DNA of 64,000 bases from Verrucomicrobiota bacterium (GCA_028293545.1 JAQGOP010000012.1:62001-126000), one strand, 5' to 3'; positions 9,283-18,515 are shown, counted from the stretch's first letter. Numbers and translations are program-made. The notes: generated by a model from the letters alone, not told the origin.

Positions 9283-9765
9283 ATGATCTCAACGCGCCGC
9301 CACTTGGAATTCGCTGCGGGCTACATCGAACTCGGGCTCTTCGCGGAGGCGGCCGACGAGCTGGAAATGATCAAGGGCGGTGATCGGCTGAAACCGGAAG
9401 TCATGATGGTTCGTGCCGAATTGTACATGGCGCTGAAGCAATGGGACCTGCTCCTCGCGATGGCCCAGGCGGTCGCGCGCCAGCGACCGGAGGAACCAAA
9501 GGGGTGGATTTATGCGGCGTATGCCCTGCGGGAACTCGACCGGGTCCAGGATGCGCGCGCGATGTTGCTCGCCGCCGAGCCGGAACACGGCGCGGGCTGC
9601 GCCGTGCTCCACTATAACCTGGCGTGCTACGAATGCCTCCTGGGAGACTTTCCCGAGGCGAAGCGGCGGTTGTCCGCCGCGTGCTCGATGGATGCCGACT
9701 GGAAGGCCGCGGCGCTGGACGATCCGGATTTGAAGCCAATGTGGGAGCAGATCGCGGCGATGTAG
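9283..9765 (+). CDS. Small TPR-like repeat protein
   Basis: About 160 residues, all helical in appearance, with degenerate tetratricopeptide-like repeats (LGLFAEAADELEMI; ALKQWDLLLAMAQAV; GWIYAAYALRELDRVQDA; YNLACYECLLGDFPEAKRRL). No catalytic motif is visible; such proteins usually bind other proteins. In-frame starts exist at 9232, 9268 and 9283. The ATG at 9283 (MISTRRHLEFAAGY) is chosen because the repeat pattern starts just after it. It lies between the mannosidase and a sensor kinase with no obvious link to either. Confidence 0.7.
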   Translation: MISTRRHLEFAAGYIELGLFAEAADELEMIKGGDRLKPEVMMVRAELYMALKQWDLLLAMAQAVARQRPEEPKGWIYAAYALRELDRVQDARAMLLAAEPEHGAGCAVLHYNLACYECLLGDFPEAKRRLSAACSMDADWKAAALDDPDLKPMWEQIAAM

Positions 9766-9890
9766 GCCACGGGGGACCACAGAAAGTGTGCAAGCTGCAT
9801 GGCGGCTCACCGCGCGCCGCGAGAATCGGGCCTCCCGGTGCATTGCAGGCTGGAACCCGGGCGGTGGATTTCGGTATGCTGCCTCATCCG

Positions 9891-12638
9891 ATGACGAATC
9901 GACTGTCGTGGGTTCTGTTTTTTTTCGCAGGCAGCGTGGCGGCCGGGGCCGGTCCGATTTTGCGGATTGGCATCGAGTACAATGCGAAGCCGCTGTCGTA
10001 CCGTGATGAAATGGGCCAAGCCGCCGGATTTTCCGCCGACCTGATCCATGAGATGAGCAAGCACGGCGACTTCGAACCCGAACTCATTTCGGGGCCGTGG
10101 AGTTTTATCCTGCAGGAATTCCAGGCCGGCCGCATCGATGTGCTGGCGAATGTGACGATCACGGAGGAGCGCAAGGCGTACATGGATTTTTCCATCTCGC
10201 ACGCCTACCTGCACGGCATCGCGTATTATCGCCGCGACCACGCGCCGATCCGCAAGACGGCTGACCTGGCGGGTGCGACGGTGGGGGCGCTCAAGGGCAG
10301 CGTGGCCTATCTCAGCGCGCTGGCGCATCCGGAGTGGCGCGTGAACGTGAAGGGCTTCACCTCGATGACCGAGGCGCTCGCGGCCACGAATCGGGGCGAA
10401 TGCGATGCGGCGCTTTTCCTCCTGCCGTTGCCAAGGACGATTGAAAACCAGGGACTGCGCGGCGAGTTCCTCGAGGACATCGTGTTCAAATTCCATTTCG
10501 CCGTGCATCCGGGCGAGACGGCCTCGCTCGCGCTGTTGAACGAGCAGCTGGCTGAGGTGAGGCACAACGGCGAATTCGACGTGCTCTGGAGGAAATGGAT
10601 CGGACCGATCGAGCCGCACCCGATCCGCCTCGACGACCTGCGGCCTTACCTGATTCCACTCGGGCTGATCCTGATCACGGTGTCCGCCCTTTTCTGGTGG
10701 CAGCGCCGCATGCTCGCCCGAGTTTCCGCGCAAGCCCTGGCGCTGCGGGAAAGCGAGGCGCGGTTCCGGTCGACGTTTGAATTCGCCGGCACCGGCATGG
10801 CGCTCGTCGATGCCGAGGGCCGCGTGCTGCGGACCAACACGGTCCTGCAGAAAATGCTCGGGTACACGGAGACGGAGCTGCTGCGGCGCACGTTCATGGA
10901 GCTGACTTTCCCCGCGGACATCGACACCGACGTGACGCTCTACAAGGAGCTGATGTCGGGACAACGGGACAGTTATCACATCGAGAAAAGGTACCTGCGC
11001 AAAGACGGCCGCACGATCTGGACCCATCTCAACGTTTCCATCGTGAAGGGCGCGGAAGGAGTTCCGCTCTACGCGGTCACGATGGTCGAGGACATCACCG
11101 AGCACAAACGGATGCAGGACGCGCTGCACCTCAGCCAAGGCCGGCTGCAGGCGATCCTCGACCACAGCCCGGCGCTGATCTACGTGAAAAACCTCGAGGG
11201 CCGCTTCCTCCTGACCAACCGGCTCTTCAACGAAAAATTCAAGCACGGCTCCACGGGACTGATCGGCATGACGATCCGGGACCTCGTGCGGCCGGCGGAG
11301 GCCGACCTGGGGGAGGAGCACGATCGCCTCGTGATCGAGAAGGGCAGCCCCATCACGATGGAGCACAAGAACGAGGAGGACGGCGTCACCAAGACGTACC
11401 TCGCGGTGAGATTTCCACTCCGCGACACGCAGGGCCAGATCTACGCGCTGGGCGGGGTCGAGACGGACATCACCGAATACGAATCACTGCAGGCGCAATT
11501 CGTGCAGGCGCAGAAGATGGATGCCTTCGGCCAGCTCGCCGGCGGGATCGCGCACGATTTCAACAACATCCTCGCGGTGCTGATGATCCAGCTGAACCTG
11601 CTGACGCTCGACCGCACGCTGCCGGCCCTGACGATCACGAAGCTCCGCAGCCTGGAGGATATCACGCAAAAAGCCGCGCGGCTCACGCGCCAGCTGCTGA
11701 TGTTCAGCCGCCGCGAGGCGACGACAATGCACGTGATGGATCTCAACCAGGCGCTGGTCGACGTGTTCAAGATGCTCGGGCGAATCCTCGGCGAGCACAT
11801 CGACATGACGCTGAAGAATCGCACGGCGCCGATGTGGATCAACGCCGACAGCTCCATGATGGAACAGGTGGTGATGAACCTCTGCGTCAACGCCCGCGAC
11901 GCGATGCCGGAGGGTGGCCGCCTGATGGTCGACACCGAGGTCGTCGAGTTTCACGCCGCGCACGCGCACGAATCACGCCGCGCCGGCCGTTTCGTTTGCC
12001 TCACCGTCAGCGATACGGGACAGGGCATGGATGCGAAGACGTTGAAGCGAATCTTCGAACCGTTTTTCACGACGAAGGACGTGGGCAAGGGGACCGGCCT
12101 CGGGCTCGCGACGGTTTACGGCATCGTCAAGCAGCACGGCGGCTGGGTCGAGGTGGAGAGCGCCGTGGGCAAGGGCAGTACATTTCGCGTGTACCTGCCG
12201 GCGGTCGCCAGCCCCCAAGCCGCCCCGGACAAGGTGGAAAAACCGCCGGTTTCCGGCGGGCGCGAACGCATTTTGATCGTCGAGGACGACCCGGCGGTGC
12301 GGGAAGTTTCCGCGCTCTGCCTCGAACAGGTGGGGTATTCGGTCGCGGTCACTTCGAATGCCGCCGAGGGCCTCGCGATGTGGGAGGAGCAGGGCCAGCG
12401 CTTCGACCTGTTGATCACGGACATGGTGATGCCGGGCGGAATGAGCGGGCTGAAGCTGGCGACGATGCTGAAGGGCATGAAGAATTCGCTGCGCGTGCTT
12501 GTGATCAGCGGTTATTCGCAAGAGGCGTCGGATTCGAAAAAACCGTTTACCGACATCGGGCACTATATTTCGAAACCGATCGACCGCGTGACGTTGTTGA
12601 CCACGGTGCGCCGCGTCCTGGACGGGCCGGAAAATTAG
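9891..12638 (+). CDS. Hybrid sensor histidine kinase with periplasmic solute-binding sensor
   Basis: A 915-residue membrane kinase. A signal segment (MTNRLSWVLFFFAGSVAAG) leads into a family-3 solute-binding domain (about residues 25-250; GIEYNAKPLSYRDEMGQAAGF). A transmembrane helix follows at about 262-280, then two PAS domains, a HisKA domain with the phosphoacceptor H555 in GGIAHDFNN, an HATPase_c domain (GTGLGLATVYGI) and a C-terminal receiver with acceptor D844 in LLITDMVMPG. It probably senses an amino acid or similar small ligand in the periplasm. The output partner is not adjacent. ATG codons at 9876 and 9891 are both possible; 9891 gives the cleaner signal peptide. Confidence 0.9.
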   Translation: MTNRLSWVLFFFAGSVAAGAGPILRIGIEYNAKPLSYRDEMGQAAGFSADLIHEMSKHGDFEPELISGPWSFILQEFQAGRIDVLANVTITEERKAYMDFSISHAYLHGIAYYRRDHAPIRKTADLAGATVGALKGSVAYLSALAHPEWRVNVKGFTSMTEALAATNRGECDAALFLLPLPRTIENQGLRGEFLEDIVFKFHFAVHPGETASLALLNEQLAEVRHNGEFDVLWRKWIGPIEPHPIRLDDLRPYLIPLGLILITVSALFWWQRRMLARVSAQALALRESEARFRSTFEFAGTGMALVDAEGRVLRTNTVLQKMLGYTETELLRRTFMELTFPADIDTDVTLYKELMSGQRDSYHIEKRYLRKDGRTIWTHLNVSIVKGAEGVPLYAVTMVEDITEHKRMQDALHLSQGRLQAILDHSPALIYVKNLEGRFLLTNRLFNEKFKHGSTGLIGMTIRDLVRPAEADLGEEHDRLVIEKGSPITMEHKNEEDGVTKTYLAVRFPLRDTQGQIYALGGVETDITEYESLQAQFVQAQKMDAFGQLAGGIAHDFNNILAVLMIQLNLLTLDRTLPALTITKLRSLEDITQKAARLTRQLLMFSRREATTMHVMDLNQALVDVFKMLGRILGEHIDMTLKNRTAPMWINADSSMMEQVVMNLCVNARDAMPEGGRLMVDTEVVEFHAAHAHESRRAGRFVCLTVSDTGQGMDAKTLKRIFEPFFTTKDVGKGTGLGLATVYGIVKQHGGWVEVESAVGKGSTFRVYLPAVASPQAAPDKVEKPPVSGGRERILIVEDDPAVREVSALCLEQVGYSVAVTSNAAEGLAMWEEQGQRFDLLITDMVMPGGMSGLKLATMLKGMKNSLRVLVISGYSQEASDSKKPFTDIGHYISKPIDRVTLLTTVRRVLDGPEN

Positions 12639-12730
12639 GGACCGTGAGGATTTAACTTTCGTTTTGTAGCGAACCTTGGGCTGGCGCCGCTGGTCTGTGC
12701 GCCTAATGTCCCGGCAGTTTTCCTCCTGAC

Positions 12731-13225
12731 ATGCTTTCCCGCACCGCTTCCCGCACGATGGTAAAATCGGTGGCCATCTTCGAGGCCATCAAGGGCGCGA
12801 TCGTGCTGCTCGCGGGCTTTGGCCTGCTTTCCCTGCTGCACCGCGACATCCGCGCGCTCGCGCTCGAGCTGGTCGGGCGGCTGCACTTGGATCCCGCGAA
12901 ACGGTATCCCAGCATTTTCATCGAAGCCGCGGCCAAGGTGACCGACGGCCGGCTCTGGTTCATCGCGGGCTTCGCCTGCGTGTACGCGGCTTTTCGGATC
13001 ACCGAAGCCTACGGTTTGTGGAAGGCGCGGACGTGGGCCGAATGGCTGGCGGTGATCAGCGGCGCGATTTATCTCCCGGTTGAAATTTATGAGGTCTCCG
13101 AGCGCTTCACGTGGGTGCGCATCACGGCCCTGATCTCGAACCTCGCCGTGGTCGTCCTGATGGCAATCGTGCTCGCGCAGAATCGAAAGCGCGCCGCCGC
13201 CGGGCAGCCGCCGGTGGCCGCATAG
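12731..13225 (+). CDS. DUF2127 family membrane protein
   Basis: A 164-residue integral membrane protein with about four hydrophobic segments: FEAIKGAIVLLAGFGLLSLL, LWFIAGFACVYAAFRI, WAEWLAVISGAIYLPVEIYE and ALISNLAVVVLMAIVLAQN. The pattern, including RITEAYGLWKARTWAEW, matches the uncharacterised DUF2127 family. Function is unknown. It is 92 bases downstream of the sensor kinase on the same strand and is followed by a strong inverted repeat that probably ends transcription. Confidence 0.75.
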   Translation: MLSRTASRTMVKSVAIFEAIKGAIVLLAGFGLLSLLHRDIRALALELVGRLHLDPAKRYPSIFIEAAAKVTDGRLWFIAGFACVYAAFRITEAYGLWKARTWAEWLAVISGAIYLPVEIYEVSERFTWVRITALISNLAVVVLMAIVLAQNRKRAAAGQPPVAA

Positions 13226-13243
13226 GGCGTGGGTTTCGGGGCA

Positions 13244-13352
13244 GCGCCGGGTCTCTGACCGGCTCCGTGCGGTTCGAGCGTTACGAGCGGGATTGAGAAC
13301 GGAACGGCAGGTTTATAGTCGGGCCGGTTCGAGCCGGTCGAAGACGCGGCGC
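13244..13352. repeat. Inverted repeat between convergent genes, terminator-like
   Basis: Two imperfect 22-bp arms, 13244-13265 (GCGCCGGGTCTCTGACCGGC and on) and 13331-13352 (GAGCCGGTCGAAGACGCGGC and on), are reverse complements apart from a few mismatches. They sit between the convergent DUF2127 gene and the Ig-repeat gene, so they could end transcription from both sides. The GTCTCTGACC element recurs after kdpE. Confidence 0.55.
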
Positions 13353-13356
13353 TACG

Positions 13357-16300
13357 TCAGGGCCAGATTTCGTAGACTTCAGCCAAGGCTTCGCCGGTCG
13401 TACCGCCGAATCCACTCAGGCGAACGCTGTAAATTCCGGGCGGCAGCGCGACGACCAACGCGGCGTCCTTGCTTCCCGGCTCGAGGGCGAAGGCCCCGAC
13501 GCGACTGAAGGTGGCGGCAAGCGCGGCGTCCCAGTCGTCGTTGTGCGCGAGCGTCGCGCCGGCCACGTCGAGAAGATCCAGCGTTGGATTGGCGAGCGCG
13601 CCCGCGACTCCATAAGCCGTCAATGCCGGCCCCACTCCGCGGATCAAAAGCTGTTTCGTGCCGGTGCCGGTGATCACGAATCCCAGGATGAGCACGTCGG
13701 CGCCGGTCCCGACGCGGTTGCGGGCGGAGACGTTGACGAGGCGATTCGCATAATCGACCTGCGTGTCGTACAGCTCCATGAGGACAATGCCGGCGTCGCC
13801 GGATTTTCCCGAGGCGAAGGCCGAGTTTGGCCCGCTCAGCGTCGCGACGACGGCGGAATCCTTTCCGCCCGTGCTAAAAGGAAAGGCGCCGAGCTGTGAA
13901 AAGGTGGTTGTGAGATTCGGGTCCCAGTCGTCGTTCTCGGCGATCAGACGGCTGGCGCTATCGAAGACCTGGAGGGTCGGATCGGGCAATCCGCTCAGGC
14001 CCAAGCCCAGCGCCGTGAGGGTCGGGCCCGCCAGGCGCAGCAACAGGATTTTGTTTCCGGTCGTGACAAAGCCCGGGATCAATTTTTGCCCGGCGCCGAG
14101 CGTGGTCCGCACGGAAAGATTGGCCAACAGCGTCGTGGGCAGCGCGCCGACGGCCGCGATGGACAAGGTCGCGGGTTGGCTGCTCACCGAGCCCGAGCCT
14201 CCGGTCACGACGGCGTGGTAAATGCCCGCGTCCGCCGCCGTGACGGCGCTCAGCGTCAGGTTCGCGGAAATTGCGCCGGCGATGGGCATGCCATCCTTGT
14301 ACCACTGGTACGAAAACGGCGGCGTTCCGCTGGCGATGACCGAGAAGCTGACGGTCCCGCCCATGGCCGCCGTGGAGTTTTGGGGCTGTGATGCGATCGC
14401 GACTGCGACGGAGGTCACCGTGAGGAGGGCATTGGCGCTGATGGCGGAGCCAGCACTGTTGGAAACCGTAACGGCGTAGTTGCCGGCGTCCGCGGGTTGC
14501 GCACTCGCGATCGCGAAGGTCGCGGACGTCGCCCCGTTGATCGGGGCAGAATTGCGGGACCACTGATAGGTGAAGGGCGAAGTCCCGCCGGCGAGGACGC
14601 TGAAGCTGGCGCTGCTCCCGGCGATGACCGTGACGGCGTGCGGTTGGGTTGAGATAGTCGGTGCGATGACCGAGGCCGTGACGGCTAGAGTCGCGGGCGC
14701 GCTGGTGACGGAACCGCCAGCATTGGAAATGGTGACAGTGTAATTCCCGGCATCGCTCGCCTGGACATTGGAAAGGACAAGGCTGGACCCCGTGGCTCCA
14801 CTGATCGCGCCTCCGGCTTTCGACCATTGGTAGGTCAGCGGCGCGGTCCCGCTCGCCACCACGCTGAAGGTTGCCGAAGCGCCGGTGAGCACCGATATGC
14901 TTACGGGCTGGGTAACGACCGATGGCGGCGCGGCTGAGACGGAAAGATTCGCGGCCGCGGAGGTGATCGTGCCGGCGCTGTTTGAAATGGTGACGGTGTA
15001 ACTGCCGGCGTCGGAAAGCTGCGGACTCGCGATCGAATAGGTGGCGGAGTTCGCACCGGCGATCGGGTTGGTGTTGAGCCGCCACTGGTAGGTGAGCGGC
15101 GAGGTGCCGTTGACGACGACTGAAAAACTCGCGCCCGCGCCGATCAGCACTGCGACGCCTTGGGGTTGGGTCGTGATCGTGGGAGCCACGGCAGCGACAG
15201 TCACCGTCAGGACCGCCGTCCCGCTGATGGCGGCCCCGGCGCTGTTTGAAACCGTGACCGAGTAATTGCCCGCGTCGCCGAGTTGCGCACTGGGGATGGA
15301 AAACGACGACGCGACGGCGCCGGCGATCGGCGAACCGCCTTTCGACCACTGGTAGGCGAGGGGGGCCGTGCCAGTGGCGGTCACCGAAAAGTTCGCGGTC
15401 GCGCCGGTGAGCACAGCGAGCGATTGCGGGTGCGCGCTGATCGTGGGGGCACTGGTGCCGGTGACGGTGAGCGACGCGGCGTTGCTGCCCGCCGACCCGG
15501 CGACGTTGGTGATTGTCACGACATACGCGGCGGCATCGGCGGCCTGGACGTTGGTCAACGTCAGCGTCGCCGAGTTGGCGCCGGTGATCGGCGTCGAATA
15601 TTTCAACCACTGGTAGGAAAGCGGCGCCGTGCCCGAGGCCACCACGGTGAACGAGACGGTGGCGCCTGCGGCCGCACTCACATTTTGCGGCTGCGTGACG
15701 ATGGCCGGAGGCTGGTTGATGCTGAGCGTGGCGGAACCGGACGTGCTGGCGCCGGAGGTGTTGGTCACGATACAGCGGATGGCGTCGCCGCTCATCGCCA
15801 AGGTCGTGCCGTTGACTGCGAGCGATGCAGTCAAGGAACCCACGATCCCGCCGCCGTCGACCAGGTTGGACCAGGTGATCGTGCCGGCCGGTTTTCGCTG
15901 CCACTGATAACCAAAATAACCGTAGGCGAGCGGTGCGCCGACCATGCTCACGCTGAAATTTGCCACCGACCCAAGCGGGACGGTGCGATCGGCGGGTTGT
16001 GTCACGAAGGCAGGGGCGATTTCGGTGACAACCAAGCCGGCGGCATTGCTGGTGGCGGTGCCCGCGGCATTGGTGACGACGCAGAGGAAATGATCGCCGT
16101 CCAAAGCGGTTGAGCCTGTCACTGAGAGCGACGAAGTCGTCGAACCGGAAAATCCTCCGCCATCGATGAGCGTATTCCACGTACTGGATCGGGCCGCCTG
16201 GCGAAACCATTGGTAAGTGTACGTCGCCGGCGCGCCACTCGCGGCGACCGAAAATATTGCGGTGCCCCCGCCCGTCACGGTTTGGCTCAGCGGTTGAGTG

Positions 16301-17739
16301 GACACCGTGGTCGTCGAGGCCGGTCGTGAAACTTCCACGACGAAATGGCCGAAGGCTTTTTTCCCGGCGGAGTTTTCCGCCTTGATGGTGAAGAAATGAA
16401 CGCCGTCGGGCAGGCCGGCCAGGTTCACCGTGCTGCCGGCGACCGAGGCTTGGGTCGCAGCCGGCACCAAGGACACGACGGGGGCTGGCCCGCTGGCATC
16501 GGCGGCGACGAAGTTCACCACGGCCGTTCCGCTGGCCGACGCGACATAGGTGTCGGTGACCGACAGCGTGGGCGTCGCGACGCCGTCGAGATCGGAAAGT
16601 TTCGCGTCCACCGTCGCGCGATAGTGGGTGTCGACCAGAAACGGGACCTGGAACCGGTAATGGACGGAGTCGATCACCTCTCCCGTGGTGAACTGGATGA
16701 TGGATTGCTCGATGGCTTGGTAAACCGCGTTGATTTCCGCGAGGTCGCGCGCGATGTAGACGAATCCGAGGCGGAGTTTCTTCGGCGAAACCTTGTAATC
16801 GGGATTGCGCGGGCCGTACCGCGCGAGCCCGTCGGCGTGCGTATACGTTTCCACCGTCGCCGCGGTCATCGTGAGATCCGCCTGGTAGACGGGCGAATTG
16901 AGCGCGTAGGTCGTCGGGAATGTTTCGCGCAACCCCATCAGGTAAAGCTGCTGCTCCGAAAACGTGGAGACATCGTTGCTGCGAAGGTTGTCGACGCGCT
17001 GGTAACGGAAGCCCTCCGCGGGAGTGCCGTAGATTTTGTTCACGCTCACGCCGCCGTCGGCCGAGTAAGTGGCGCCGAGCTGGCAATCGATCGTGGTGTT
17101 GGCGAGCCAGTGCCCGTTGCCGAGGATACCGGGGCCGACGCCGCTGACGTTGTTGAAAAACTGCACGCCCCAGGCGTGCCCCAATTCATGGTCGTAAACC
17201 GCGATGGCCGGCGTGAACACCTGGCCGGTGAGGTTGTAGCGGCAAAAATCCACGGAGGAAAACGACTGCGGCGTGTTCGGATCGCCCGTGGTGCCGAGCC
17301 CGGCCGACCCGAGGCCGGTGCTGATGCCCGTCGCCTTGTAGATCTGGTCGATGTAATTCGGCACAGTCGTCTGGCCGGTGTTGGCCATGTAACAGATCGA
17401 AAAATACGCCGCGGGAAAACGGGTCGTGAGGGTGGCGAAATGCCCTTTGATCCGGGTGAAGGGAGACGCGTAGATGTCGTTGTACGCCGTGGCCGGCGAA
17501 CCCCACGTCACCGTCGAATCGATCACGAACAGGCAGTGCTCGGTTTGGTAAGTGGACGCATCGAGCGCCACCATCGGCACCGCGCCGTGAATGGCAGGCA
17601 GGAAGGCGGCGGCGATGCCTGCCAGTCCGCGAATGAAACGGCGCGGCGACAAAAGCAGGGGTGCAATGCGTGGGGCAGGGGCGGGCATTGCGGGGTTGGA
17701 GGTGATACGTTTCGCGCGGAGGAAAGGACGCTTCATCAT
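13357..17739 (-). CDS. Large exported protein: HELGH domain, Ig-like repeats, tandem C-terminal module
   Basis: A 1460-residue secreted protein. The N-terminus is basic then hydrophobic (FIRGLAGIAAAFLPAIHGA), a signal-peptide-like region. An unrecognised domain to about residue 400 carries HELGH at 184-188 (bases 17176-17190), the zinc-peptidase HExxH pattern, with a further His in GNGHW about 20 residues on. About eight Ig-like repeats of about 90 residues follow (each with TQPQ, SFSV, YQW and DAGxYxVT landmarks). The last 270 residues are two copies of a module with LLIRGVGPALTAYGV, NDDWD and PGIYSVRLSG. The frame opens at 17841, but the ATG pair at 17739/17736 is preceded by GGAG, giving a rare Shine-Dalgarno-supported start. 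It diverges from tetR. Probably a surface or secreted peptidase/adhesin. Confidence 0.85.
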   Translation of the reverse strand: MMKRPFLRAKRITSNPAMPAPAPRIAPLLLSPRRFIRGLAGIAAAFLPAIHGAVPMVALDASTYQTEHCLFVIDSTVTWGSPATAYNDIYASPFTRIKGHFATLTTRFPAAYFSICYMANTGQTTVPNYIDQIYKATGISTGLGSAGLGTTGDPNTPQSFSSVDFCRYNLTGQVFTPAIAVYDHELGHAWGVQFFNNVSGVGPGILGNGHWLANTTIDCQLGATYSADGGVSVNKIYGTPAEGFRYQRVDNLRSNDVSTFSEQQLYLMGLRETFPTTYALNSPVYQADLTMTAATVETYTHADGLARYGPRNPDYKVSPKKLRLGFVYIARDLAEINAVYQAIEQSIIQFTTGEVIDSVHYRFQVPFLVDTHYRATVDAKLSDLDGVATPTLSVTDTYVASASGTAVVNFVAADASGPAPVVSLVPAATQASVAGSTVNLAGLPDGVHFFTIKAENSAGKKAFGHFVVEVSRPASTTTVSTQPLSQTVTGGGTAIFSVAASGAPATYTYQWFRQAARSSTWNTLIDGGGFSGSTTSSLSVTGSTALDGDHFLCVVTNAAGTATSNAAGLVVTEIAPAFVTQPADRTVPLGSVANFSVSMVGAPLAYGYFGYQWQRKPAGTITWSNLVDGGGIVGSLTASLAVNGTTLAMSGDAIRCIVTNTSGASTSGSATLSINQPPAIVTQPQNVSAAAGATVSFTVVASGTAPLSYQWLKYSTPITGANSATLTLTNVQAADAAAYVVTITNVAGSAGSNAASLTVTGTSAPTISAHPQSLAVLTGATANFSVTATGTAPLAYQWSKGGSPIAGAVASSFSIPSAQLGDAGNYSVTVSNSAGAAISGTAVLTVTVAAVAPTITTQPQGVAVLIGAGASFSVVVNGTSPLTYQWRLNTNPIAGANSATYSIASPQLSDAGSYTVTISNSAGTITSAAANLSVSAAPPSVVTQPVSISVLTGASATFSVVASGTAPLTYQWSKAGGAISGATGSSLVLSNVQASDAGNYTVTISNAGGSVTSAPATLAVTASVIAPTISTQPHAVTVIAGSSASFSVLAGGTSPFTYQWSRNSAPINGATSATFAIASAQPADAGNYAVTVSNSAGSAISANALLTVTSVAVAIASQPQNSTAAMGGTVSFSVIASGTPPFSYQWYKDGMPIAGAISANLTLSAVTAADAGIYHAVVTGGSGSVSSQPATLSIAAVGALPTTLLANLSVRTTLGAGQKLIPGFVTTGNKILLLRLAGPTLTALGLGLSGLPDPTLQVFDSASRLIAENDDWDPNLTTTFSQLGAFPFSTGGKDSAVVATLSGPNSAFASGKSGDAGIVLMELYDTQVDYANRLVNVSARNRVGTGADVLILGFVITGTGTKQLLIRGVGPALTAYGVAGALANPTLDLLDVAGATLAHNDDWDAALAATFSRVGAFALEPGSKDAALVVALPPGIYSVRLSGFGGTTGEALAEVYEIWP
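14140..16330 (-). repeat. Tandem Ig-domain-coding repeats
   Basis: Within the large exported protein the DNA repeats with a period of about 250-280 bases, each unit encoding one Ig-like fold. Units are recognisable by the recurring codons for YQW preceded by a tract such as SGTAPLT, and by SDAGxYTVTISNSAG. Units are diverged rather than identical, so recent expansion is unlikely. Confidence 0.7.
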
Positions 17740-17798
17740 CCTCTTATCTCCGGTTTCACTTCGCCGCATTTCAGGAAAAGTTGAAGAAAAAGCTTGAA

Positions 17799-17816
17799 GT
17801 TGACTAAATAGTAAAC
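17799..17816. promoter_or_regulatory. Imperfect TetR operator in the tetR promoter
   Basis: The 18 bases GTTGACTAAATAGTAAAC form an inverted repeat with 8-bp arms, one mismatch and a 2-bp centre. They match the perfect palindrome in front of the efflux operon at 17 of 18 arm-and-centre positions except for the left arm base and one centre base. A plausible -35 TTGAAG (17781-17786) and -10 TAAATA (17805-17810), 18 bp apart, place the operator on the -10 of tetR, 12 bases before its ATG. Autorepression is inferred. The divergent Ig-protein gene may share this control. Confidence 0.7.
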
Positions 17817-17828
17817 AATTGCTCGGGC

Positions 17829-18443
17829 ATGGGACGCACAAGCGACGCCAAAGAAAGACTACTCGAAGCCGCCTTGGAGCTGATCTGGGAGCGGAGTTAC
17901 GGCGTCGTGACGATTGACGCGATTTGTGAGAAGGCCGGCGTCAAGAAGGGCAGTTTCTACTATTTTTTCGAATCGAAATCCGAGCTCGCCGTCGCCGCCC
18001 TCGAGGCCGACTGGGTGGAATGCGGCAAAGCGAATTGGGACGGCATGTTTTCCGCGTCGGTCGCGCCCCTGGAGCGGATCCGGGCCTTTTTCCAATCGGT
18101 CCACGATGCACAGGCCGAGCTCTACAAACAGCAGGGAAAAGTCCTCGGCTGCCCGTGTTTTTCCATCGGTTCCGAGATCAGCACGCAGGACGAAATGATC
18201 CGCGCCAAAGTCCAGGAAATCCTCCAGCGCCAGGTGCGTTATTTCGAATCCGCGATTCGGGACGCCCAGGCCGAGGGCTCGATCGCGGCGGGCGATGCCG
18301 CGGTCAAAGCCAAATGCCTCTTCGCCTTGTTCGAGGGCAGCATGGGCCAGGCCCGCATTCACAACGATCTCAGTTACCTCAGTCACCTCGCCCAAACGGC
18401 AATCGATATTCTCGGCGCCAAGCGGGAGCAGGCTGTCGGTTAA
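17829..18443 (+). CDS. TetR/AcrR family transcriptional repressor
   Basis: A 204-residue regulator. The N-terminal TetR helix-turn-helix is clear at residues about 8-55 (LEAALELIWERSYGVVTIDA, then CEKAGVKKGSFYYFFESKSE). The C-terminal ligand and dimer domain is compatible with the TetR_C family common in alkyl/drug responders. It is followed at once by an RND pump operon; near-identical palindromes precede both. The simple reading is ligand-relieved repression of itself and the pump. The leader between the predicted -10 and the ATG is too short for a Shine-Dalgarno element, so translation may be leaderless or nearly so. Confidence 0.9.
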   Translation: MGRTSDAKERLLEAALELIWERSYGVVTIDAICEKAGVKKGSFYYFFESKSELAVAALEADWVECGKANWDGMFSASVAPLERIRAFFQSVHDAQAELYKQQGKVLGCPCFSIGSEISTQDEMIRAKVQEILQRQVRYFESAIRDAQAEGSIAAGDAAVKAKCLFALFEGSMGQARIHNDLSYLSHLAQTAIDILGAKREQAVG

Positions 18444-18452
18444 GCCTTTTTT

Positions 18453-18482
18453 TTGCCAATATTGTTTACTAAGTAGTAAACT
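18453..18482 (+). promoter_or_regulatory. Efflux operon promoter with perfect TetR palindrome
   Basis: GTTTACTAAGTAGTAAAC at 18464-18481 is a perfect palindrome with 8-bp arms and a 2-bp centre. A candidate -35 TTGCCA (18453-18458) and -10 TAAACT (18477-18482) are 18 bp apart, so a repressor on the palindrome would block the spacer and -10. The sequence lies between the tetR stop and the adaptor gene start at 18516. Confidence 0.72.
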
Positions 18483-18515
18483 ATCGTGTTCAACTCTTTC
18501 TTCCATTTCCAACCT

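Noticed and set aside
6206..9292. A 1028-residue minus-strand frame opposite the mannosidase
   Set aside because: Antisense shadow of a well-supported GH38 gene, rich in Arg, His and Gly with no motif.
14140..16330. CRISPR-like array in the repetitive stretch
   Set aside because: The repeats are about 270 bases, diverged and in frame with Ig-like domains; no short identical repeats with spacers.
13958..17086. A 1042-residue frame inside the Ig-repeat gene
   Set aside because: Same-strand frame shift of the repeat gene; Arg/His-rich and without family features.
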